Part shown: positions 8,047 through 14,914 of the stretch, piece after piece
How positions within the stretch are numbered: the stretch's first letter is position 1
Layout: every line of letters begins with the position of its first letter
Origin: Lachnospiraceae bacterium UBA3692
GTDB taxonomy: Bacteria; Bacillota; Clostridia; Lachnospirales; Lachnospiraceae
Assembly: GCA_002372815.1 (NCBI GenBank)
Contig: DFIR01000103.1
Span: 1,877-31,144, forward strand
DNA length: 29,268 nucleotides
Direction of reading: 5' to 3'
The notes under the pieces: model-generated
The model's database searches: none
What the model saw: only the letters and a program-made list of their open reading frames with translations
What the model was told of the DNA's origin: nothing
Translations under genes and position numbers: made by a program

Positions 8047-8277
8047 TCACGCCTGCGTCTTTCCAATCAGCTGCTCCTGCAGATCCCCGACAGTGCGCAT
8101 ACTGCCGATCTCTTCGTCGGAAAAGGCGACGCCGCACTGTACCTCCAGATCCATGATGATATAAATGAAGTCAAGGGAGTTCAGAAACAGGTCTTCCTGC
8201 AGCCTTGTGTCCTCCGTGATGCTTACCCCTTCTGTCTCGATATAGCGCAGCAGTATCTCTCTGATCGTCTCGAACAT
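8047..8277 (-). CDS. Acyl carrier protein (stand-alone)
   Basis: The 76-residue acidic protein has the four-helix carrier-protein pattern. The phosphopantetheine serine is in FLNSLDF (residues about 31-37), where the usual Asp before Ser is replaced by Asn. The rest (TRLQEDLF, LEVQCGVAFSDEEIGSMRTVGDLQEQL) fits the ACP/PCP superfamily. It is not beside fatty-acid genes. Its only close neighbour is the downstream lipoprotein phosphoesterase. It could be a specialised ACP or a carrier for a distant synthase or acyltransferase. Translation likely starts at the ATG at 8277, with AAAGGA somewhat far upstream. Confidence 0.87.
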   Translation of the reverse strand: MFETIREILLRYIETEGVSITEDTRLQEDLFLNSLDFIYIIMDLEVQCGVAFSDEEIGSMRTVGDLQEQLIGKTQA

Positions 8278-8304
8278 CTCCGCAATGTCCTTTCAGATGT
8301 GTGG

Positions 8305-8587
8305 TCAGGTCCGTCGCACCATCGCCTCCGCGAGACTCGCCTGATAAGCTTCCTGTTCCTGTCTGTGCAGTGCCTCGTCGATGCCGGTGATGTTCTCAGC
8401 TCCGATCCAGCTCAGCTGTGACGCGGCCTTCTCCGTCTTCAGGGCGACCTGGGTGTAGGCCGGCCCACCGCACGGAGAACTCCCTGTCCGGCGACAGATA
8501 GAAGCCCTGCCCGAAATCCGCGTTCCGCCTCCCGCGGTGCACGTCCGGTTCCTTTATGACCCGGTCACTTGCATGGTACAGTCTCAT
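8305..8587 (-). pseudogene. DUF3990 family gene, truncated and frameshifted
   Basis: From the ATG at 8587 (site GGGAGGACC upstream) the protein starts as a DUF3990 member: MRLYHASDRVIKEPDVHR, then NADFGQGFYLSPDREFSVRWA. At about 8459-8462 the frame shifts by one base. The remaining part, in another frame, reads AYTQVALKTEKAASQLSWIG and ends at a stop at 8305. That tail resembles the C terminus of the same family, whose members are usually about 150 residues or longer, so a central block also seems lost. DUF3990 is thought to be related to ADP-ribosyltransferase folds; its function is unproven. The ACP gene starts 27 bp downstream. I regard it as a relic unless a sequencing error is found. Confidence 0.65.
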
Positions 8588-8663
8588 GTCCGGTCCTCCC
8601 GCAGATATACAATATCTTCTGCTTTTTACGAAGTTTTTATCCCCTCCGTATTTCAAAAAGTTG

Positions 8664-8669
8664 TATAAT
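8664..8669 (+). promoter_or_regulatory. -10 element upstream of uxuA
   Basis: A perfect TATAAT at 8664-8669 within TTGTATAATG, without a convincing -35. An alternative reading is TTGTAT (8661-8666), 18 bases, TATAGT (8685-8690). Either would give a short leader before uxuA. A weak -35 would suit an activator-dependent catabolic gene. Confidence 0.45.
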
Positions 8670-8722
8670 GACTTTATCCGTTACTATAGTTATAGCACAG
8701 CTCTCTTGAAGGAGGATACTGA

Positions 8723-9814
8723 ATGGCAATGAAAATGGGCTGGCGCTGGTATGGGGAAGGCAACGATCCCATCACCCTCGCCGATATCAAACAGATTCCC
8801 GGCGTTACAAGTATCGTCTGGGCCCTGCATCACAAGATGCCCGGCGAGATCTGGGAGGAAGATGAGATCAAAGAAGTCGTGGATCAGATCCACGCTTACG
8901 GTTTCGATGCCGAAGTCGTGGAATCCGTCAACGTCCACGACGATATCAAGATCGGCCTTCCCACCAGGGACGCCCTGATCGAGAACTACAAGCAGTGCAT
9001 CCTGAACCTCGGCAAGTTCGGCGTCAAGGTCATCTGCTACAATTTCATGCCGATCTTCGACTGGACGAGGACCGACCTCTTCCACCCCGTGGGGGACGGC
9101 TCTACTGCCCTCTTCTACCAGAAGGACATGATCCAGGATGACTACAAGGCCATGGCCGAGTACATCATGAGCTTCACCGAGAAGTACAACATGACCTTCC
9201 CCGGCTGGGAGCCCGAGCGCATGGCGAAGCTGGACGAGCTCTTCAAAGCCTACGCCCCTGTCACCAAGGAGATGCTCTGGGACAACCTGAAATATTTCCT
9301 GGAAGCCATCATGCCGGCCTGCAAGGAGGCCGATATCAAGATGGCCATCCACATGGACGATCCGCCGTGGGATATCTTCGGCCTGCCCCGCCTGATGGTG
9401 AACGAGGCCGCCTGCGACAGACTCCTGAAGATGGTGGACGACCCTCACAACTGTCTGACGCTCTGCACCGGTTCCCTGAACGCGAACCCCGCCAACAACT
9501 GCGCCGACATCGTCCGCAAGCACTGCGACCGCATCGCCTTCGGCCACATCCGCAACATCAAGCACTTTGACAACGGCGACTTCTCCGAGGCAGCCCACCG
9601 CGACTGCTGCGGCGAGACCGGCATCATCGAAGTGCTCCGCGCCTACCACGACTGCGGCTTCGACGGCTACATCCGCCCGGACCACGGCCGCCAGCTCTGG
9701 GAGGAAGGCCCCGGCACCTGCCGCCCCGGCTACGGCAAGTACGACCGCGCCCTCGGCGTCCAGTACATGCTCGGCGTCTGGGACACCCTCGACAGACTCG
9801 AGGGCATCCGCTGA
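8723..9814 (+). CDS. uxuA: Mannonate dehydratase
   Basis: The 363-residue protein matches UxuA, which dehydrates D-mannonate to 2-keto-3-deoxygluconate in glucuronate breakdown. It uses a TIM-barrel with Mn2+ or Fe2+. Diagnostic stretches are MKMGWRWYGEGNDPITL near the start, VICYNFMPIFDWTRT (residues about 110-124), IHMDDPPWDIFGLPR (about 210-225), CTGSLNANPANNCADI and the C-terminal FDGYIRPDHGRQLW. The ATG at 8723 follows GGAGG. It is a single-gene unit with its own terminator. Other hexuronate genes (uxaC, uxuB, kdgK, kdgA) are not in the window. The nearby sugar transporter might supply a related substrate, but that is only positional. Confidence 0.95.
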   Translation: MAMKMGWRWYGEGNDPITLADIKQIPGVTSIVWALHHKMPGEIWEEDEIKEVVDQIHAYGFDAEVVESVNVHDDIKIGLPTRDALIENYKQCILNLGKFGVKVICYNFMPIFDWTRTDLFHPVGDGSTALFYQKDMIQDDYKAMAEYIMSFTEKYNMTFPGWEPERMAKLDELFKAYAPVTKEMLWDNLKYFLEAIMPACKEADIKMAIHMDDPPWDIFGLPRLMVNEAACDRLLKMVDDPHNCLTLCTGSLNANPANNCADIVRKHCDRIAFGHIRNIKHFDNGDFSEAAHRDCCGETGIIEVLRAYHDCGFDGYIRPDHGRQLWEEGPGTCRPGYGKYDRALGVQYMLGVWDTLDRLEGIR

Positions 9815-9828
9815 TACAAAATTCCGTA

Positions 9829-9862
9829 AAGGAGCCGGTATTTCTTTGCCGGCTCCTTTTTT
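9829..9862 (+). terminator. Rho-independent terminator of uxuA
   Basis: A 10-bp perfect stem AAGGAGCCGG / CCGGCTCCTT with a 10-base loop runs into six T, starting 14 bases after the stop codon. Confidence 0.93.
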
Positions 9863-9870
9863 GAAGGCTG

Positions 9871-10180
9871 GAAATAAACACCTCCGCAAAGGTTTCAGCT
9901 GATACCTTTGCCAACATGTTTTTTTCAAGCCATTTATAAACACTCCCACAAAGGTTTCATCTGATACCTTTGCCAACAACTTATTCTCAGGCTATTTATA
10001 AACACACTCGCAAAGGTTTCAGCTGATATCTTTGCCATCATCTTTATTTCAAGTCATTTATAAACACTCCCGCAAAGGTTTCATCTTATATCTTTGCCAC
10101 CAGCTTATTTTCAAGCCATTTATAAACACCTCCGCAAAGGTTTCAGCTGATATCTTTGTCACCAGCTTGTTTTCTAGGCG
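9871..10180. repeat. Tandem array A: five copies of a 62-bp hairpin unit
   Basis: Units begin at 9886, 9948, 10010, 10072 and 10134, an exact 62-bp spacing. A partial unit lies at 9871-9885. Each unit has a 26-base imperfect palindrome with arms GCAAAGGT and ACCTTTGC (or ATCTTTGC) around TTCAGCTGA-like centres. It is followed by a conserved 36-base AT-rich linker containing CAAGCCATTTATAAACAC. Units differ at a few positions only. There is no coding potential, since 62 is not a multiple of 3 and the only open stretch is short with no ribosome-binding site. The linkers are conserved rather than unique, so this is not a CRISPR. The array starts right after the uxuA terminator and passes directly into array B. 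Confidence 0.93.
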
Positions 10181-10800
10181 TTCAGACAGCATGATAGACA
10201 GCTACCAGCTCTGACCTGTCCGACCAGCTGTCTAATAGCCCTTTCATACAGCAAGATAGACAGCATTCAACTCTTACCTGTCCGACCAGCTGTCTAATCC
10301 CCCTTTCAGACAGCATGATAGACAGCAATCACCGCCGACCTGTCCAATCAGCTGTCTGATAGCCCTTTCAGACAGCATTAAACACAGCATTCAGCTCTGA
10401 CCTGTCCAACCAGCTGTCTGATCCCCCTTTCAGACAGCATGATAGACAGCATTCAACTCTGACCTGTCCAACCAGCTGTCTGATCCCCCATTCAGACAGC
10501 AAGATAGACAGCAATCACCGCCGACCTGTCCAATCAGCTGTCTGATAGCCCTTTCAGACAGCATTAAACACAGCATTCAGCTCTGACCTGTCCAACCAGC
10601 TGTCTAATCCCCCTTTCAGACAGCATGATACACAGCAATCAGCGCCGACCTGTCCAATCAGCTGTCTGATAGCCCTTTCAGACAGCATGATAGACAGCAT
10701 TCAGCTCTGACCTGTCCAACCAGCTGTCTGATCCCCCGTTCAGACAGCATGATAGACAGCAATCACCGCCGACCTGTCCGCCCCCTTCAGACAGCAGGCT
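10181..10800. repeat. Tandem array B: about ten copies of a second 62-bp hairpin unit
   Basis: Copies start at 10181, 10243, 10305, 10367, 10429, 10491, 10553, 10615, 10677 and 10739, all exactly 62 bp apart. A final copy is cut short, with its next TTCAGACAGC already at 10786. Nine complete 26-base palindromes occur, from 10227-10252 to 10723-10748, with arms GCTGTCTGA and TCAGACAGC around 8 bases. A second, shorter stem GACAG / CTGTC flanks TTCAGCT in each unit. Two unit types alternate: one with CAATCACCGCCGACCTGTCC and linker TAGCCC, the other with CATTCAGCTCTGACCTGTCC and linker TCCCCC. No gene is present. The array fills the space between the uxuA and mglC terminators. Confidence 0.95.
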
Positions 10801-10814
10801 GCACAGCTCTCCCC

Positions 10815-10852
10815 AAAAGCAAGAAGGGCTGCGGCATAAACGCCGCAGCCCT
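10815..10852 (-). terminator. Terminator of the mglBAC operon
   Basis: A perfect 11-bp stem AGGGCTGCGGC / GCCGCAGCCCT with a 6-base loop lies about 30 bases past the mglC stop. On the reverse strand it is followed by TCTTGCTTTT, a moderate U-tract. Confidence 0.85.
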
Positions 10853-10883
10853 CTAAGAAATTCTTCAAATACTCCCCCGCCAA

Positions 10884-11969
10884 TCACTTCTTCACAAGGT
10901 ACTTCCTCATATCCAGCGAGCATGCCGCGAGGATGATGGCGCCCTTGATGATGTACTGGAGGTTCGGGTTGATGCCCAGCATGTTCAGCGCGACGAAGAT
11001 GATGCGCAGGACGAACACGCCCAGGACGATGCCGCCGACGTTGCCGGTGCCGCCGACGAAGGAGACGCCGCCGATGACGCAGGCCGCGATGGCGTCGCAC
11101 TCATTGTTCAGGCCGGTCGCCGCCGTGACGGATCCGAGACGGGCGGCTTCCACGAAGCCGGCGAAGCCGTACATTGCACCAGCGAGTGTGTGCACGAGGA
11201 CGGTCGTCATGAAGACGTTGACGCCGGAGACTCTCGCAGCTTCCGAGTTGGAGCCGACTGCGAACATGTTCTTGCCGAAGCGGGTCTTGTTCCAGATGAC
11301 CCACATGAGGACGACCAGGATGACCGCGAAGATCACGTACCACGGGATGGAGACGTTCCATCCGGCGATCTTGAATGCGGGGCCCGCGACGGAATCCTTG
11401 AACAGCTGCGCCACGTTGCTGATGGGGCCGCCGCCGTTGCCGTTGATCTGGAAGAACATCAGGATGACGCCGTAGGTGATCAGCTGCGTCGCCAGCGTGA
11501 CGATGAACGGATGCAGACTGAACTTGGCTACGAAGAAGCCGTTGACAACGCCGACCACCGCGCCGGATGCCATCACCAGCAGCATGACCGCGATGATCCA
11601 GACGATGGTCGTGTCCGGAAGGTGCTCAAAGATCAGCTTGCTCGCCGCGCGGTTCTGGAGAAAAGCGGCGGACATGCCTGCCGCGAGACCGAACACACGG
11701 CCCGCGGAAAGGTCCGTACCTGTCAGTACGATACATCCGCCGATGCCCAGTGCCATGGGCAGCGAGACCGCCGTCAGCATGGTGATATTGGCGATCGAGC
11801 TGGGGCTGAGAAAGTTCTTGTTCACGACAGCCGTAAAAATAATGAAGGCCGCCATCAGTATGTACAGGGCATTGTTGAGGATCCCGTCGATCCAGAAGCG
11901 GCGGCGGTCCGCAGCGTCCAGTTCGCGGTACTGCTCTATTTTGTCCTTAAAGAAGCCTGTTCCTGCCAT
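10884..11969 (-). CDS. mglC: Sugar ABC transporter permease, MglC/RbsC family
   Basis: This 361-residue integral membrane protein has about ten hydrophobic segments, among them ALYILMAAFIIFTAVV, MALGIGGCIVLTGTDLSAG and WYVIFAVILVVLMWVIW. The segment GKNMFAVGSNSEAARVSG is the conserved cytoplasmic loop that contacts the ATPase in the ribose/galactose class of importers. The start is the ATG at 11969, 6 bases after AGGAGG; a TTG 15 bases upstream lies ahead of that site and is rejected. The ribosome-binding site begins at the very end of mglA (stop at 11981), so the genes are tightly coupled. It would form the pore of a galactose/glucose-type importer with MglA and MglB. Exact sugar is inferred from the MglB homology. 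Confidence 0.92.
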   Translation of the reverse strand: MAGTGFFKDKIEQYRELDAADRRRFWIDGILNNALYILMAAFIIFTAVVNKNFLSPSSIANITMLTAVSLPMALGIGGCIVLTGTDLSAGRVFGLAAGMSAAFLQNRAASKLIFEHLPDTTIVWIIAVMLLVMASGAVVGVVNGFFVAKFSLHPFIVTLATQLITYGVILMFFQINGNGGGPISNVAQLFKDSVAGPAFKIAGWNVSIPWYVIFAVILVVLMWVIWNKTRFGKNMFAVGSNSEAARVSGVNVFMTTVLVHTLAGAMYGFAGFVEAARLGSVTAATGLNNECDAIAACVIGGVSFVGGTGNVGGIVLGVFVLRIIFVALNMLGINPNLQYIIKGAIILAACSLDMRKYLVKK

Positions 11970-11980
11970 TTCATTCCTCC

Positions 11981-13489
11981 TCAAACGTATTTCGCCGCAA
12001 GCGTCATGATCTCTTCCTGCGTAGTATTGCGGGCGTCCACCTCACCGGCCAGTCTTCCGCCGGACATGACCAGGATCCTGTCGCAGATCCCGAGAAGCTC
12101 CGGCATCTCCGAAGAGACGACCAGGACGGTCTTCCCTCGGTTGGCCAGATCCAGGATCAGCTGATAGATCTCATATTTGGCACCGACGTCGATGCCTCTG
12201 GTCGGCTCGTCCAGAAGCAGGACCTCCGGCTCCGTCAGCAGCCAACGGCCGATGATGACCTTCTGCTGGTTGCCGCCCGAAAGGGACCGGATCTTGGTCT
12301 CCTGAGAAGGCGTCTTGGTGTGCATCGCGTCGATGGACCACTGCGTGTCATCCCGCATGGACTTGCTGTTCAGCAGTCCGAACCGGACGTGCTTCCCGAG
12401 GCTGGCGATCACGGTGTTCTCCCGGATGTTCTCGATCGCGAAAATACCGGTCGCGCGCCTCTCCTCGGTCAGCAGCGCAAATCCGTTCTTGATGGACTGT
12501 CTGGGATTCTTGTTCGCGCAGACCTTGCCGTGCAGTTTGATCACGCCGGATTTCCGGGTCGCGTTGCCGAAGATGTTCTCCAGCGTCTCCGTGCGGCCGC
12601 TTCCGTCCAGGCCGGCCAGCCCCAGCACTTCTCCCTCGTGCGCCACGAACGAGACGTCCTTCAGGAGACTGTACTGCGCCGTCAGGCCCTCCACTTCCAG
12701 GGAGACCGGGCCCACTTTGTTGGTCTTGGGAGGGAACTGGTTCGTCAGCTCACGTCCCACCATATAGCGGATGATGTCTTTCATCTCCAGTTCATCCGCG
12801 CGTTTGGTAACGACATGCGTGCCGTCGCGCATGATCGTGATATAGTCGGAAATACGCTTGATCTCCGCCATCTTGTGAGAGATGTAGATGATGCCCACCC
12901 CTCTGTCGCGGAGCATGTTGATGATCTTGAACAGGTGCTCCACTTCCTCTTCTGTCAGCGAAGAAGTGGGCTCGTCGAAGACGATGATCTTCGAATGATA
13001 GGAGACTGCCTTGGCGATCTCCACCATCTGGCGCTGGGACACAGGCATCGTGCTCATGATCCTCCGGGGATCCACCTGGATCTCCAGCTCCTCAAAGACG
13101 GCCTTCGTGTCGTTGTACATCTTCTTCTCATCGACGATGATGCCGCCTTTGGTCGGGTATCTTCCCAGCCAGATGTTGTCCATCACCGAGCGCTTCAGTG
13201 CCTGGTTGAGCTCCTGATGGACCATGGCGACGCCGTTCTCCAGCGCCTCCTTGCTGTTTTTGAAATTGATCTCCCTGCCTTCAAAATAAATGGTGCCGCT
13301 GTCCTTGCCGTAGATGCCGAACAGGCACTTCATTAGCGTGGACTTGCCCGCTCCGTTCTCCCCCATCAGGGCGTGCACCGTGCCCGCCTTGAGTTCAAAG
13401 GAAACACCGTCCAAAGCCTTGACGCCGGGAAACGTCTTTGTGATATCCGTCATCCGCAAAAGGACTTCTTCCTGCGTATTCTTCCCCAT
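11981..13489 (-). CDS. mglA: Sugar ABC transporter ATP-binding protein, MglA family
   Basis: The 502-residue protein has two tandem ATPase domains, as in MglA/RbsA/XylG. The N-terminal domain has an intact Walker A (GENGAGKST, residues about 40-48), signature MPVSQRQMVEIAKA and Walker B IIVFDEPTSSL. The C-terminal domain has a degenerate Walker A (GLDGSGRTE), signature LSGGNQQKV and Walker B VLLLDEPTRGIDVG. This asymmetry is normal for the family. The reading frame continues upstream to 13552, but the ATG at 13489 has a GGAGAGG site and gives the usual length (about 506 in E. coli). A strong hairpin separates it from mglB. Confidence 0.94.
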   Translation of the reverse strand: MGKNTQEEVLLRMTDITKTFPGVKALDGVSFELKAGTVHALMGENGAGKSTLMKCLFGIYGKDSGTIYFEGREINFKNSKEALENGVAMVHQELNQALKRSVMDNIWLGRYPTKGGIIVDEKKMYNDTKAVFEELEIQVDPRRIMSTMPVSQRQMVEIAKAVSYHSKIIVFDEPTSSLTEEEVEHLFKIINMLRDRGVGIIYISHKMAEIKRISDYITIMRDGTHVVTKRADELEMKDIIRYMVGRELTNQFPPKTNKVGPVSLEVEGLTAQYSLLKDVSFVAHEGEVLGLAGLDGSGRTETLENIFGNATRKSGVIKLHGKVCANKNPRQSIKNGFALLTEERRATGIFAIENIRENTVIASLGKHVRFGLLNSKSMRDDTQWSIDAMHTKTPSQETKIRSLSGGNQQKVIIGRWLLTEPEVLLLDEPTRGIDVGAKYEIYQLILDLANRGKTVLVVSSEMPELLGICDRILVMSGGRLAGEVDARNTTQEEIMTLAAKYV

Positions 13490-13552
13490 TGATCCTCTCC
13501 GTGAATATAGACTGATCTTCTGCCGTCTCTGTGCATCTCCATGCATACACAC

Positions 13553-13584
13553 ACGGGGCAGCTGTCATAAGACAGCTGCCCCGT
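13553..13584 (-). terminator. Intercistronic hairpin between mglB and mglA
   Basis: A perfect 14-bp stem ACGGGGCAGCTGTC / GACAGCTGCCCCGT with a 4-base ATAA loop lies 20 bases past the mglB stop. On the reverse strand it is followed by GTGTGTATG, not a T-run. It is more likely an RNA-stabilising or partial-termination element than a full terminator, as often found after binding-protein genes, whose product is needed in excess over the ATPase and permease. Confidence 0.75.
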
Positions 13585-13604
13585 TCTGTCTGATCCGACA
13601 GCGA

Positions 13605-14792
13605 TTACTGCATGAAAGGTGCGTAGGCAACGAATACCTTGTTCGTGAAGCCTTCAGCGAGCGAGTAGATATCGCCGGAAGCAACGACCGCCGCAGCTGC
13701 GTCAGCAACGGAAGCACCGCCTGCCACTTCGGAGACACCGGTGCAGATCGCGGCAGCCATGCCTTCCGCGTCCTGCTTGACGGTACCGGTCATGGTATCC
13801 GCAGCGATAGCGTCCTGTGCGACCTGGGTGGCGTCAACACCGAAGACCGGGATCTTGGTGCTCTTGCCGTCGCCGAGGTTGTAGCCTGCATTCTGAAGAG
13901 CAGCGATGGCGCCCATGGCCATGTCGTCGTTGTTGGCGATGACCAGCTCGATCATGTTGCCGTTCGCCTCGGAGTACTCGGCGAGGTTGGTGCTCATGAA
14001 ATCATTGCCGGCTGCGGAAGACCACGCGCCGTTGGGATCCAGCTGATACTTGTCGGTGTTGTTGGGGTTGAAGTATACGAGCTCGGGCTTGCCGGCAGCG
14101 GTCAGGACCGCGTTGGCATCCTCGACACCGTACTGTGTGCGGTAGATCGCCTCGACGTTCGCAGCGTCGCCCATGAACATCGCATAGGAGATCTGGCCGT
14201 CGCCGTTGAGGTCGGTCGCCTCATAGTTCTCGACGAGGAACTCGCCGATCATCTTGCCCTGCATGTGGCCGGCTTCGGGAGCATCCGTGCCGATGAAGGC
14301 AACATTGTCATAAGCGTTGAGGACGGTTCCTTCTTCGCCGTCGCCTTCGATCGCGCGGTTGAAGAAGATGACCGGGACATCGCCCGCAGCCTGCAGGATC
14401 TGCTGTGCAGCGTCCGCAGAACCGGAGGTGACCAGGTTCACGACCAGGATGTTGAAGCCGTTCGTGATGGCCGTCTGGACCTGCTCGAGCTGTGTGCCCT
14501 GGTTGTTGTTGCCGTCATAGTCCTGGTACTCGATGCCTGCCGCCTCGAGGTCAGCATCCAGAGCGGTACGGACGGTGGACAGATACGCGTCACTGAACGC
14601 ATACCAGAAGACCGCTACCTTCGGAGCCGCAGCTTCCGTTCCCTCAGCTGCGGGCTCAGCTGCCTGCTCGGCAGGGGCCGCTTCCTGGGTCTGTGCGGGC
14701 TCACTGCTCGCAGAGCTGGCACCGCCGCCGCCGCATGCGGCGAGAGCGAAGACCATGACCGCTGTCATCAGAATCGCGATACACTTTTTCAT
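13605..14792 (-). CDS. mglB: Galactose/glucose-type ABC transporter substrate-binding lipoprotein, MglB family
   Basis: The 395-residue protein has a lipoprotein signal (ILMTAVMVFALAACGGGG), an Ala/Glu-rich linker to about residue 55, and then a type I periplasmic binding fold. The Ca2+-binding loop typical of MglB is visible as DLNGDGQISY, and the sugar-contact regions VIFFNRAIEG and VIANNDDMAMGAIAALQ match glucose/galactose-binding protein. The ATG at 14792 follows AGGAGGG; upstream in-frame codons to 14861 are ignored. It is the first gene of mglBAC, behind a promoter with candidate operator repeats, and is separated from mglA by a strong hairpin. Galactose or glucose is the likely ligand by homology. 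Confidence 0.93.
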   Translation of the reverse strand: MKKCIAILMTAVMVFALAACGGGGASSASSEPAQTQEAAPAEQAAEPAAEGTEAAAPKVAVFWYAFSDAYLSTVRTALDADLEAAGIEYQDYDGNNNQGTQLEQVQTAITNGFNILVVNLVTSGSADAAQQILQAAGDVPVIFFNRAIEGDGEEGTVLNAYDNVAFIGTDAPEAGHMQGKMIGEFLVENYEATDLNGDGQISYAMFMGDAANVEAIYRTQYGVEDANAVLTAAGKPELVYFNPNNTDKYQLDPNGAWSSAAGNDFMSTNLAEYSEANGNMIELVIANNDDMAMGAIAALQNAGYNLGDGKSTKIPVFGVDATQVAQDAIAADTMTGTVKQDAEGMAAAICTGVSEVAGGASVADAAAAVVASGDIYSLAEGFTNKVFVAYAPFMQ

Positions 14793-14849
14793 TCTTATCC
14801 CTCCTGTGCATTTTTTTGTGCTTGGGCATCCCTGCCCGACTCTGTGTCT

Positions 14850-14878
14850 ATTATAATGCACAAAACTGTCAGAAAACC
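14850..14878 (-). promoter_or_regulatory. mglB promoter (weak -35, consensus -10)
   Basis: On the reverse strand a perfect TATAAT (14855-14850) lies 58 bases before the mglB start. At 17-base spacing the -35 is GGTTTT (14878-14873), a poor match, as expected for an activator-dependent promoter. Confidence 0.65.
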
Positions 14879-14879
14879 A

Positions 14880-14907
14880 TAGGATATTTTATGAAAAATG
14901 TTAGGAT
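14880..14907 (-). promoter_or_regulatory. Direct-repeat operator candidate upstream of mglB
   Basis: On the reverse strand the 13-base pattern ATCCTAnnnTTTT occurs twice with starts 22 bp apart; the ATCCTA cores are at 14907-14902 and 14885-14880. The proximal copy abuts and runs into the -35 region. Two same-face direct repeats beside a weak -35 are the usual arrangement for AraC-type activators, and such a regulator (YesN-like) is encoded just upstream. Confidence 0.55.
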
Positions 14908-14914
14908 TTCCACA

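Noticed and set aside
8690..9979. 429-residue reverse frame opposite uxuA
   Set aside because: Shadow of uxuA that also runs into the repeat array; valine- and alanine-rich with no motif.
10032..10214. 60-residue open frame within the arrays
   Set aside because: It crosses 62-bp repeat units, has no ribosome-binding site and codes for repeat-derived sequence.
9871..10800. CRISPR array (26-base palindromes with 36-base gaps)
   Set aside because: The gaps are nearly identical between units instead of unique, and no cas genes are present.
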